From: Chitinophaga pinensis
GTDB taxonomy: Bacteria > Bacteroidota > Bacteroidia > Chitinophagales > Chitinophagaceae
Assembly: GCA_945862385.1 (NCBI GenBank)
Contig: CAMAXV010000003.1
Span: 92,522-156,521 of the forward strand
Reading direction: 5' to 3'
Length of the DNA: 64,000 nucleotides
Shown: piece after piece, positions 26,738 to 33,576 of the stretch
Layout: each line of letters starts with the position of its first letter
Position numbering within the stretch: position 1 is the first letter of the stretch
The notes under the pieces: model-generated
What the model saw: only the letters and a program-made list of their open reading frames with translations
Told to the model about the DNA's origin: nothing
Database searches by the model: none
Made by a program: the position numbers and the translations under genes

Positions 26738-28168
26738 TCAAGCCTGTTTTGCCAATAAATCCATGACAGCTTTGCCTGATCCATCAGGTGTAGTATAAAA
26801 TGGTCTTTCCTCTATGATATAATTTGTTTCTGGATCAATACCAAGTGCATGATAAATTGTCTGATGCACCTGTTCAATATAAATGGGATTTTCAATGGTT
26901 TTACATGGCCTTTCATCAGCAGTTTTACCGTATACAAAACCTTTTTTAATGCCTCCGCCAAACATCAGCATAGAACAACCATCTGTAAAATGCCTGTGCA
27001 TGCCATAATGCTTCAATTCTTCTATAACATCAGGCTGATTGACCTGTTCCTTTACTTTCAAATCAGGTCGACCTTCAACCATCATATCCCTGCTGAACTC
27101 ACTGGCCAATATGACCAATGTACGATCGAGATGTCCTGATTCATCCAAATCTTTAATCAGCTGCGCAATAGGTGCATCAATTACTTTTTTCATATCGGTC
27201 AATCGGGTATGCCCGTTTTCATGGGTATCCCAGTTCATGAATGGTTCATACTCTGTGGTAACACTGATAAACCTTGCACCCTTTTCAACCAGGCGTTTTG
27301 CCATCAGACAACCCAATCCAAACCTGCCGGTATTATAAATATCATACGACTCTTTTTTCTCCCTGCTGAGATCAAATGCTTCTGCTTCAGGGGATCTGAG
27401 CAGCATATATGCCTGCTCCATGGAACGTTTCAGGGATTCTTTCTGATATTCAGACCCCAATTCACCCACAGCACTTTGAGCGATTAAGTCATTATATAAT
27501 TTATTTCTGCTTTCGAAACGACTGAGAGACATACCTGCAGGAGGTTTCACGCTAGACAGTCCTTCAAGCGGATCAGGAATCATAAAAGGACCATATTCAT
27601 TACCCAGAAAACCAGCGCTATGAAAAGCTTTCAGTTCTTCACCCTCTCCTACCGAAAACCTTTGTCCAATATCAATAAATGCTGGAATCACCTTGTTTTT
27701 TTGTCCGAGTTCCCGTGCAATCCACGATCCCAGGTGAGGCACAGCAACAGTCTGTGGTGGTCTGTAACAGGTATGCCAGTGATACTGGTGCCGGGTATGG
27801 AGAATATGACCAAGATCGGCTGCCACATAAGAACGGATCAACGTTCCCTTATCCATCACACTACCGATTTTTTCTAGCCCCTCTGAAAAATAAACATCAT
27901 CCAGCACAGTGGGTACTTTATTAAAAGTACTGAGTACTGAGTTGGCCTCCATTCCTTTTGAAAAAGGAGTAAATTTTTTCGGATCAAAAGTCTCAGTATG
28001 TGCCATCCCCCCTCCCATCCAAAGTAAAATGACACTATCTGCAGTTGATTTCATCTTACCTGCATTGCAACTCATGGAGCCGAGGAACGGAGCGCCTGCA
28101 GCCATCGCGGCCAATGCGGCGGAGCTGGTGGACTGCAGAAAACTCCTTCTGGATATTGACCTTTTCAT
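26738..28168 (-). CDS. DUF1501 family protein, Tat-type signal (second copy)
   Basis: A 476-residue paralogue of the protein at 8020-9471. It has a textbook twin-arginine signal (ISRRSFLQSTSSAALAAMAAG). Family blocks seen are SVILLWMGGGMAHTETFDPK, NWDTHENGHTRLTD, LASEFSRD and MFGGGIKKGFVYGKT. The canonical GRDHHP motif of the family is replaced by YGMHRHFTDG, and GEFGRT by SEFSRD, so this copy may act on a different substrate. The upstream DUF1549/1553 gene ends 21 bases before its start and the oxidoreductase follows 45 bases after it, consistent with one operon. Confidence 0.88.
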   Translation of the reverse strand: MKRSISRRSFLQSTSSAALAAMAAGAPFLGSMSCNAGKMKSTADSVILLWMGGGMAHTETFDPKKFTPFSKGMEANSVLSTFNKVPTVLDDVYFSEGLEKIGSVMDKGTLIRSYVAADLGHILHTRHQYHWHTCYRPPQTVAVPHLGSWIARELGQKNKVIPAFIDIGQRFSVGEGEELKAFHSAGFLGNEYGPFMIPDPLEGLSSVKPPAGMSLSRFESRNKLYNDLIAQSAVGELGSEYQKESLKRSMEQAYMLLRSPEAEAFDLSREKKESYDIYNTGRFGLGCLMAKRLVEKGARFISVTTEYEPFMNWDTHENGHTRLTDMKKVIDAPIAQLIKDLDESGHLDRTLVILASEFSRDMMVEGRPDLKVKEQVNQPDVIEELKHYGMHRHFTDGCSMLMFGGGIKKGFVYGKTADERPCKTIENPIYIEQVHQTIYHALGIDPETNYIIEERPFYTTPDGSGKAVMDLLAKQA

Positions 28169-28189
28169 ATGAACATTTGAACTTAATTG

Positions 28190-30679
28190 TTAATTGATGA
28201 GTTGAAATTCAGGATGCAAAAGCATTGCCCAGTAAAAATCTTCGATTCCTGATGCACCCGCTGGTTGTCCGATTGTACCCAAAGCCACTTTGATTTCAGC
28301 TGCCGTTGGTGGTCTACCGATTGCCCTGTTGTAGAAAATGGTAACAAGATTCTTACCCGAGTGACCAGACTGCAGCCATTTTTGGGCACCCAGTTTGAGG
28401 GTTTGGTGCAACCTTTGTCCATTAGTCATTTCCATAGCCTGCAACAAGTTAGCATGAGATTCCCTGGAAGTTGTTACGGTCTCTCTTGTGGGTCGACCCA
28501 GTGCAAGCAGCAATGGATTATTGGCAACCAAAGCAGCCCTGACCACTACTGCACCCGATGGTAATGCTGTGAATGCAGCTGGCAGATATTTCAGCTCTTT
28601 GTAACCAAAAACTGAATCAACCAGCATGGATGCAGCATCAGTAAACTGTTCTGCTGTCATTCGTTTTACCAGTACGCCCCTAAAGCGAAAATCATTGGCA
28701 AACAAATCCTCAGGCTGTTTTAATCCGTCTGCAGGAAGCCTGTAAGTTCTGGAACTGGCAATCATACGGATTAGCCATTTCAAGTCCGAGCCATTTTGCT
28801 GAAAATTGAATGCGAGCCAGTCTATCAGATCACGACTCCATGGTGTATTATCCATCTGGTCTACGGGTTCAATAATTCCCCTGCCCATCAATTGCTTCCA
28901 GACCCTGTTTACGATTGTTCTGTACAACCTGCCATTCTCAGGTTTTGTCATGATCTTCGCCAGTTGCGCCATTTTCCTTGCGCGTGTGGCCATGCTGTCT
29001 ATGGATCCGAGCTCTTCCCATAGCATTTTGGGACGAACATACTTTCCTGTGGGTTGGTCGCATCGGTGGATTTCCAGGGAACTATCTGCGAATACGTTGG
29101 CCATTCCATAGGCATCGGTCAGCTGCCAGTTGTTGATAAAACTGTTGTGACATGAAGCACATTTCAGATTCAGTCCGAGGAAAACCTGTGCCACATTCTG
29201 GGCAGCCTGCATTTCTGTAGTCTGACTGGCATTGACTACACCCCTCCACCTGATACCTGATACAAAGCCTTTAGATTCATCAGCCGGACTTATCAGCTCC
29301 TCCACAATTTTTTCATAAGATTTATTGTCTCTGACAGACTTGTAAAGCCAATCTGTAATGCTATATCTGCCGCGTGTAATGTACCCGGTTCCGGTATAAT
29401 CATTACGCAGCAAATCATTCCAGAAAGTCAGCCAGTGTATGGCATAATCATCCTGACGTGAAAGCAACTCTTCAACCAATTTTTCTACTTTATCAGCTGC
29501 AGTATCCCTGACAAACCGTGTCTGTTCCTCAGGTGTTGGCAACAGTCCGATCAGGTCAAGGTACAATCTCCTCACGAACACCTGTTCATCAGCTACTGCT
29601 GGCCAGGACAATTTATTTTCGCTGAAATATTGATCAACCCATTGATCCACAGGATTAGAGAAATTTGAGGTATTGACAGGCAAAGCAGGGTTACGCGGAG
29701 CCAGAGGTGCAACCTTAAATGTAGATTGTGCATCTCCGTCTGGCCAGGGAGCGCCTTTATCAATCCATAAGGAAAGGATTTTTACTTCCTTTTCAGACAA
29801 ACGTTTTCCTTTTGTGGGCATGGCATCCTCATCACCAGCAGGCAGTTTAACCCTTCTGATTAGCTCACTTTCCAGGGAATTACCAGGGATGATAACCGGT
29901 CCGCCTTCGCCCCCCTTCAGCAACATGTCTTTGATATCCAGCCTCAGATCACCTTTAACTTTATCAGAACCATGGCACTTGTAGCAATTATGAGCCAATA
30001 TGGCCCTGGCTTCCACGCTTAAAATTCTCTCCTGATCTGGAGTCAGACCTATCGCGGAATCTCCTGTTTTTTCAGCTATAGCTGAAAGATTCAGCTGCTC
30101 ACTTTTACTGGTGAAGAGTTTATCAAGATAACCTTCCCCATGCGTAAGCGAAGCTCCTGCGTGACCTGTATACAGCGCGGCAAACATGCCCACAAAAAAA
30201 GAAATCCTGTAAAAATCAATAACTAGTTTTTTTGAGGAAGCTAAAGCCTTCGCATGTAAATACAGACTGACCCATGAAAGCAGAGATGAAATGATTGCAC
30301 CCTGAAAATGGATATCAAGCAAGTTGCTGCCATAATCTCCATTACTGCCCAAGAGCGCACCGAAAGCGACTGATAAGACCAGTGAAAAAATAAGCACATA
30401 AAGGAGGAGTAGCATCGCCAGTCTATATCCGGAATGGAAATTTTTCCATGAGGCTACTTCCAGAACAACTCCGAATAACACCAGCCCTATAGGTAAGTGA
30501 ACCATCACGGGATGCAGTACTCCCCAGTTTTGAAGCCAGGTTAACCTGACTGCCTCACCTAATCCCAGCCAGTTTTGATGTACAAAAATGGCAAAAAGCA
30601 GTGCTGCAGTTACCAGTAAAGTAGTCAGGATAAACAGAGTTTTACCTGTCAGGATTTTTTCAATACGGCTGTTCGTCAA
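28190..30679 (-). CDS. DUF2231-like membrane domain fused to c-type cytochrome, DUF1549 and DUF1553
   Basis: An 829-residue fusion. Residues 1-190 form about five membrane segments with HPVMVHLP (56-63), His124 in LDIHFQGA and GHAGASLTHGE (172-182). The cytochrome domain has CYKCH at 232-236 and then AMPTKGKRLSEKE. DUF1549 follows (NPVDQWVDQYF, LDLIGLLPTPEEQ) with a second heme-type motif CASCH. DUF1553 closes the protein (NRVWKQLMGRGIIEPVDQMD). The start is TTG at 30679: the frame upstream runs only to a TAA without ATG, and the next Met is residue 58, inside the membrane domain. Compared with the 5.7-11.7 kb locus the same domains are rearranged into one chain, which argues that they work together. 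Confidence 0.86.
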   Translation of the reverse strand: MTNSRIEKILTGKTLFILTTLLVTAALLFAIFVHQNWLGLGEAVRLTWLQNWGVLHPVMVHLPIGLVLFGVVLEVASWKNFHSGYRLAMLLLLYVLIFSLVLSVAFGALLGSNGDYGSNLLDIHFQGAIISSLLSWVSLYLHAKALASSKKLVIDFYRISFFVGMFAALYTGHAGASLTHGEGYLDKLFTSKSEQLNLSAIAEKTGDSAIGLTPDQERILSVEARAILAHNCYKCHGSDKVKGDLRLDIKDMLLKGGEGGPVIIPGNSLESELIRRVKLPAGDEDAMPTKGKRLSEKEVKILSLWIDKGAPWPDGDAQSTFKVAPLAPRNPALPVNTSNFSNPVDQWVDQYFSENKLSWPAVADEQVFVRRLYLDLIGLLPTPEEQTRFVRDTAADKVEKLVEELLSRQDDYAIHWLTFWNDLLRNDYTGTGYITRGRYSITDWLYKSVRDNKSYEKIVEELISPADESKGFVSGIRWRGVVNASQTTEMQAAQNVAQVFLGLNLKCASCHNSFINNWQLTDAYGMANVFADSSLEIHRCDQPTGKYVRPKMLWEELGSIDSMATRARKMAQLAKIMTKPENGRLYRTIVNRVWKQLMGRGIIEPVDQMDNTPWSRDLIDWLAFNFQQNGSDLKWLIRMIASSRTYRLPADGLKQPEDLFANDFRFRGVLVKRMTAEQFTDAASMLVDSVFGYKELKYLPAAFTALPSGAVVVRAALVANNPLLLALGRPTRETVTTSRESHANLLQAMEMTNGQRLHQTLKLGAQKWLQSGHSGKNLVTIFYNRAIGRPPTAAEIKVALGTIGQPAGASGIEDFYWAMLLHPEFQLIN

Positions 30680-30773
30680 ACTTTGGGAATTAGAACAATG
30701 AATTTACTAAATTCAAAGGAAATTCAACAAAAATTATACTGCGTTGCACATTGCCTAAGCTATTAAACTTTTG

Positions 30774-31019
30774 CTAATCCAAGCTAAAAGTTACTGCAAC
30801 ATCTCCCGAACCCAGTGCTTCCTTTAATCCAGCTGTATGCTCAATCCTGCCGATTCTGGTATAGGCATAGCGGGTATTGAATGTTTCATAAAAAATAACC
30901 AGCGTAGACGTACCGTAAAGCATAATATCTCCAACTTTTATTATTCCAGGATTGGAAGCCTTTGCTGGAAGACTTACAGGCAGGTCAGCATACTTTTCAT
31001 TTGCATTGAGCTCAATCAT
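30774..31019 (-). CDS. Cyclophilin-like fold protein, N-terminally truncated
   Basis: An 81-residue frame that resembles the C-terminal two thirds of small bacterial cyclophilin-like proteins: NANEKYADLPVSLP, then GDIMLYGTSTLVIFYETF and YAYTRIGRI. Family members usually carry about 35 further N-terminal residues. Here an in-frame TAA lies five codons before the ATG, and no matching N-terminus is visible in the other frames upstream. It is either a decayed copy or a short variant. It sits next to other damaged genes (30.7-32.2 kb). Confidence 0.5.
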   Translation of the reverse strand: MIELNANEKYADLPVSLPAKASNPGIIKVGDIMLYGTSTLVIFYETFNTRYAYTRIGRIEHTAGLKEALGSGDVAVTFSLD

Positions 31020-31197
31020 GTCAAGCTTTAGTTAATTGTTTTTTATCGAAATTTATATTTCGCATTTGATATCTGCCACTTGTAGGAAAACCAGTTAAAA
31101 TACGCAACTGAAAAAAAGGAATAATAAAAATATTCCCCCTTATTCTTACCATAAACCATTGTAATGATAGAACTTACTGGTGTAAAACTGAACAACC

Positions 31198-31937
31198 ATG
31201 TCTTCCGACTACAACAAAATTGCAGATGAATACAAGTATTCCAAGTCGTTGCCGTGGCGAAAATATCTGGAAGCACATACACTATATAAAATAGCAGGTG
31301 ACATTTACGGCAAATCTGTGCTGGACCTTGCCTGTGGGGAGGGGTTTTATACCCGCCTTTATAAATTAAAAGGCGCATCGGAAGTAGTGGGAATTGACCT
31401 TTCAGAGCAAATGATTACATTGGCTATGGAAGCAGAAAAAGTGGATCCCTTATACATAACCTATTTTGTAGGGAATGCGTTGGACCTTGATCTGGGTAGA
31501 CAATTCGATTTGATTTCAGCATCATATTTGTTGAATTATGCTGAAAATGAATCCCAGCTGCAAACCATGTGTAATATAATTTCCCAACATTTGAAACCCG
31601 GAGGGAGATTTGTCACCATCAACAACAATCCCGAATGCAAACACCCGGAAATATCCATGCGGAAATATGGTTTTGAACGGGTCCAAAAGGGATTTGATGA
31701 TGGAGATGAAGTGATTTATAAACTTTACTCTCCAGACCAAAGCTATGTGGAACTTACCAATTACCACCTTTCCGGCAAATGCATGAAAGATGTATCAAGG
31801 CAGCCGGATTAACCAACACAAATTGGCACAGCATGGAAATATCACCAAATGGCGCTTCACTTTTTGAAGAAACGCATTGGCAAGACTTGCTAAAGTGCGA
31901 ACCCGTGATTGGTATCTCTTGCGCCAAAAAAGATTAA
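31198..31937 (+). pseudogene. SAM-dependent methyltransferase, class I, frameshifted near 31773
   Basis: The first frame (31198-31812) encodes a class I methyltransferase: VLDLACGEGFYTR (SAM motif I), VVGIDLSEQM, DLISASYLLNYA and LKPGGRFVTI. After TNYHLS (about 31771) the frame goes astray and ends GKCMKDVSRQPD. From 31773 another plus-strand frame continues the expected C-terminus (RQMHERCIKAAGL, ISPNG, FWQDLL-type HWQDLLKCEPVIGISCAKK) and stops at 31935-31937. One missing base at about 31772 explains it; the intact gene would give about 246 residues, the usual size for this group. It may be a real loss, a programmed shift or a sequencing error. No slippery heptamer is obvious at the junction. 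Confidence 0.72.
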
Positions 31938-32048
31938 AAAGTCTGCACTTGGGGTTTATCAATACCTTGTTCACAAGGAATCCAACTGCTAAATAAAGAA
32001 AACTAAACTTTATGCCTGAAATAAAATCCCCCAAGTTTTGAGGTTAAT

Positions 32049-32150
32049 CCCGATTTTTCCGACTTTAAAATATAAACGTAAAACATATACAGATTAAAAT
32101 AAAAAAGGTCACTTTTCAGTGACCTCTCAGTGGGAGTTGACGGGATCGAA
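32049..32150. repeat. 102-bp direct repeat, distal copy (tRNA 3' end, terminator, GIY-YIG start)
   Basis: Identical over 102 bases to 32429-32530, 380 bases away. Read on the minus strand it holds the last 20 nt of tRNA-Val(TAC), the tRNA terminator hairpin (32106-32125) and the first 13 codons of the GIY-YIG gene (from the ATG at 32086). After that the match ends, so this copy is a truncated second unit. Confidence 0.93.
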
Positions 32151-32203
32151 TGCAGACGCTTCGGTCTGCACCCAGACATCCCGCCATGTCGGGATCGTCT
32201 GGG
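32151..32203. repeat. Pair of palindromic hairpins next to the distal repeat
   Basis: Two adjacent stem-loops. TGCAGAC (32151-32157) pairs with GTCTGCA (32164-32170). CCCAGACATCCCG (32171-32183) pairs with CGGGATCGTCTGGG (32190-32203), with one bulged C. Both share the arm core CAGAC/GTCTG, like REP-type elements. They lie between the GIY-YIG stop and the tRNA fragment. Confidence 0.75.
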
Positions 32204-32211
32204 CCGCCCTA

Positions 32212-32466
32212 TTAATTTGTTGAATGTCGATTGATAAAATCCTCTATTCGCTTCACGCCTGTTATGTTCTTTAATTTTTGCTCTAATACCAGCGCCTCTG
32301 ATCTGCTCTCAACTGTTGTATGCCAAACCAAAACCCATGGCACATACCTTGATGTAGATTTCTCTTCTCCATTATTATGCTCTTTGATCCTACGCGCAAG
32401 ATCAGACGTCTGGCCCTTGTAATACAAACCCGATTTTTCCGACTTTAAAATATAAACGTAAAACAT
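32212..32466 (-). CDS. Small GIY-YIG nuclease (UPF0213/YhbQ type)
   Basis: An 84-residue single-domain GIY-YIG protein: MFYVYILKSEKSGLYYKGQTSDLARRIKEHNNG holds the paired YVY/YKG tyrosines, the catalytic-type arginine and the following His-Asn. A conserved C-terminal part (WHTTVESRSEALVLEQKLK) has the family's glutamate. The longer open frame reaching 32598 is only tRNA and terminator read as protein, so ATG 32466 is the start. It begins 15 bases after the tRNA-Val terminator T-run and lies between 102-bp direct repeats. Such single-domain nucleases are common and mostly uncharacterised; a homing-like role at this tRNA is inference. Confidence 0.85.
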   Translation of the reverse strand: MFYVYILKSEKSGLYYKGQTSDLARRIKEHNNGEEKSTSRYVPWVLVWHTTVESRSEALVLEQKLKNITGVKRIEDFINRHSTN

Positions 32467-32530
32467 ATACAGATTAAAATAAAAAAGGTCACTTTTCAGT
32501 GACCTCTCAGTGGGAGTTGACGGGATCGAA
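32429..32530. repeat. 102-bp direct repeat, tRNA-proximal copy
   Basis: The intact partner of 32049-32150. It covers the 3' 20 nt of tRNA-Val(TAC), the terminator and the first 13 codons of the GIY-YIG gene. The repeat boundary falls in the tRNA T-loop at TTCGA, a position that is typical for integration at tRNA genes. Confidence 0.93.
32486..32505 (-). terminator. Terminator of tRNA-Val(TAC)
   Basis: AGGTCACT-GAAA-AGTGACCT, a perfect 8-bp stem with a GNRA-type loop, followed on the minus strand by TTTTTTATTTT. It starts 5 bases after the tRNA and lies just ahead of the GIY-YIG start codon. Confidence 0.85.
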
Positions 32531-32585
32531 CCGCCGACCCTCTGCTTGTAAGGCAGATGCTCTAAACCAGCTGAGCTAAACTCCC
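32511..32585 (-). tRNA. tRNA-Val (anticodon TAC)
   Basis: A 75-nt cloverleaf on the minus strand: acceptor GGGAGTT/AACTCCC with discriminator A, D-arm GCTC/GAGC, anticodon stem TCTGC/GCAGA with loop CTTACAA (anticodon TAC), T-loop TTCGATC. CCA is not encoded. It reads GUA and GUG, complementing the GAC isoacceptor at 25.4 kb. Its last 20 nt are duplicated 380 bases away. Confidence 0.94.
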
Positions 32586-32595
32586 AAACGGGTTG

Positions 32596-32626
32596 CAAAT
32601 ATAGGAACTGAAATTAATATGACAAA
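32596..32626 (-). promoter_or_regulatory. Promoter of tRNA-Val(TAC)
   Basis: On the minus strand TTTG (32623-32626), 19 bases, TATATTTG (32596-32603). Exact consensus, with the same 19-base spacer as the tRNA-Val(GAC) promoter. Confidence 0.78.
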
Positions 32627-32804
32627 ATAAATTGAAATTGAATTTATAATTATTTTCTCAACCAAATTAATATAGTGACGTGCATGCTATCAAAGTATTT
32701 CATCCAATTATCAATTAAAAAATTGCTGAACGAATCATAAGGATTAATGTTATATCTCTCTAAGATAGATAAAATCTATTCCGGCAACACATTTAGGGAA
32801 TGAA

Positions 32805-32836
32805 TTTGGAAGATGATTTAAAATTTTGTAATTTTG
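32805..32836 (+). promoter_or_regulatory. Promoter of the nitroreductase gene
   Basis: TTTG (32805-32808), 20 bases, TAATTTTG (32829-32836). Exact consensus; the start should be near 32842, about 18 bases before ATG 32860. Between this and the tRNA promoter (32627-32804) I see AT-rich non-coding sequence only. Confidence 0.78.
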
Positions 32837-32859
32837 ATGTTTAAACATTGACACAAGAC

Positions 32860-33495
32860 ATGAACAACAACTTTTTAGAAGCTTTTGAATGGCGTTATGC
32901 TACCAAAAAAATGAACGGACAGGAAATTCCGGAGGAAAAGCTGAATGATATTCTGGATGCTATCAGGCTGAGTCCGAGCTCACTGGGCTTCACACCCTAC
33001 ACCATCCTGGTAATTAAAGACAAGGAGACAAGAGAAAAACTGCTTCCACATTGTTACAATCAGTCTCAGATTACAGCATCCTCAGCGGTGATTGTTTTTG
33101 CTGCCTGGAAAAACTTCAACACAGAACAGGTTGATAAATTTATGAAAGAAATTGCGGAGACGCGCAACGTTCCGCTCGAATCCCTGGATGGATTTGCCGC
33201 CAACATCAAAGGAAAAATCAATAATTCAACACCAACAGATTTGGAAATATGGGCAGCGAAACAAACCTATATCGCGCTCGGGTTCGGAATAGCTGCCGCC
33301 GCTTTAAGCGCTGTTGACGCCACACCCATGGAAGGCTTTAATCCTGCTGGTGTAAGTGAAATACTTGGCCTGGAAGAAAAAGGTATGACTGCTGCCTGTA
33401 TTCTTGCACTCGGCTATCGGGATGCGGCAGCTGACTTTCTTGCCAATGCAAAAAAAGTCAGGAGAAAAAAAGAAGAACTTTTTGTCCACATCTGA
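32860..33495 (+). CDS. NAD(P)H-dependent nitroreductase (NfsB-like)
   Basis: An FMN enzyme of the nitroreductase superfamily that reduces nitro compounds or quinones with NAD(P)H. From ATG 32860 it has 211 residues; a TTG at 32848 is in frame but closer to the promoter and less likely. Family marks are WRYATKKMNG at the N-terminus (FMN-binding arginine and lysine), RLSPSSLGFTPYTILVI and the C-terminal ALGYR. EIWAAKQTYIALGFGIAAAALSAVDATPMEGF fits the NfsB/YdgI branch. It has its own consensus promoter and a terminator at 33530. Substrate range cannot be predicted. Confidence 0.9.
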   Translation: MNNNFLEAFEWRYATKKMNGQEIPEEKLNDILDAIRLSPSSLGFTPYTILVIKDKETREKLLPHCYNQSQITASSAVIVFAAWKNFNTEQVDKFMKEIAETRNVPLESLDGFAANIKGKINNSTPTDLEIWAAKQTYIALGFGIAAAALSAVDATPMEGFNPAGVSEILGLEEKGMTAACILALGYRDAAADFLANAKKVRRKKEELFVHI

Positions 33496-33529
33496 CCGTA
33501 TTTCCATCAATATTTCTTCAACAAAACTG

Positions 33530-33552
33530 AACCATCTCTCAATAAGATGGTT
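33530..33552 (+). terminator. Terminator of the nitroreductase gene
   Basis: AACCATCT (33530-33537) and AGATGGTT (33545-33552) form a perfect 8-bp stem with a 7-nt loop, followed by TTGTTATTTT. It lies between the nitroreductase stop and the next start. Confidence 0.75.
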
Positions 33553-33576
33553 TTGTTATTTTATAAGCTCATACCC

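Noticed and set aside
31043..31378. 111-codon minus-strand frame
   Set aside because: Overlaps the methyltransferase SAM-binding region in antisense and shows no protein-like features.
31795..32034. 79-codon minus-strand frame
   Set aside because: It is the complement of the frameshifted methyltransferase C-terminus, which explains the sequence better.
32467..32598. N-terminal 44-codon extension of the GIY-YIG frame
   Set aside because: The extension is tRNA-Val and its terminator read as protein; the domain starts exactly at ATG 32466.
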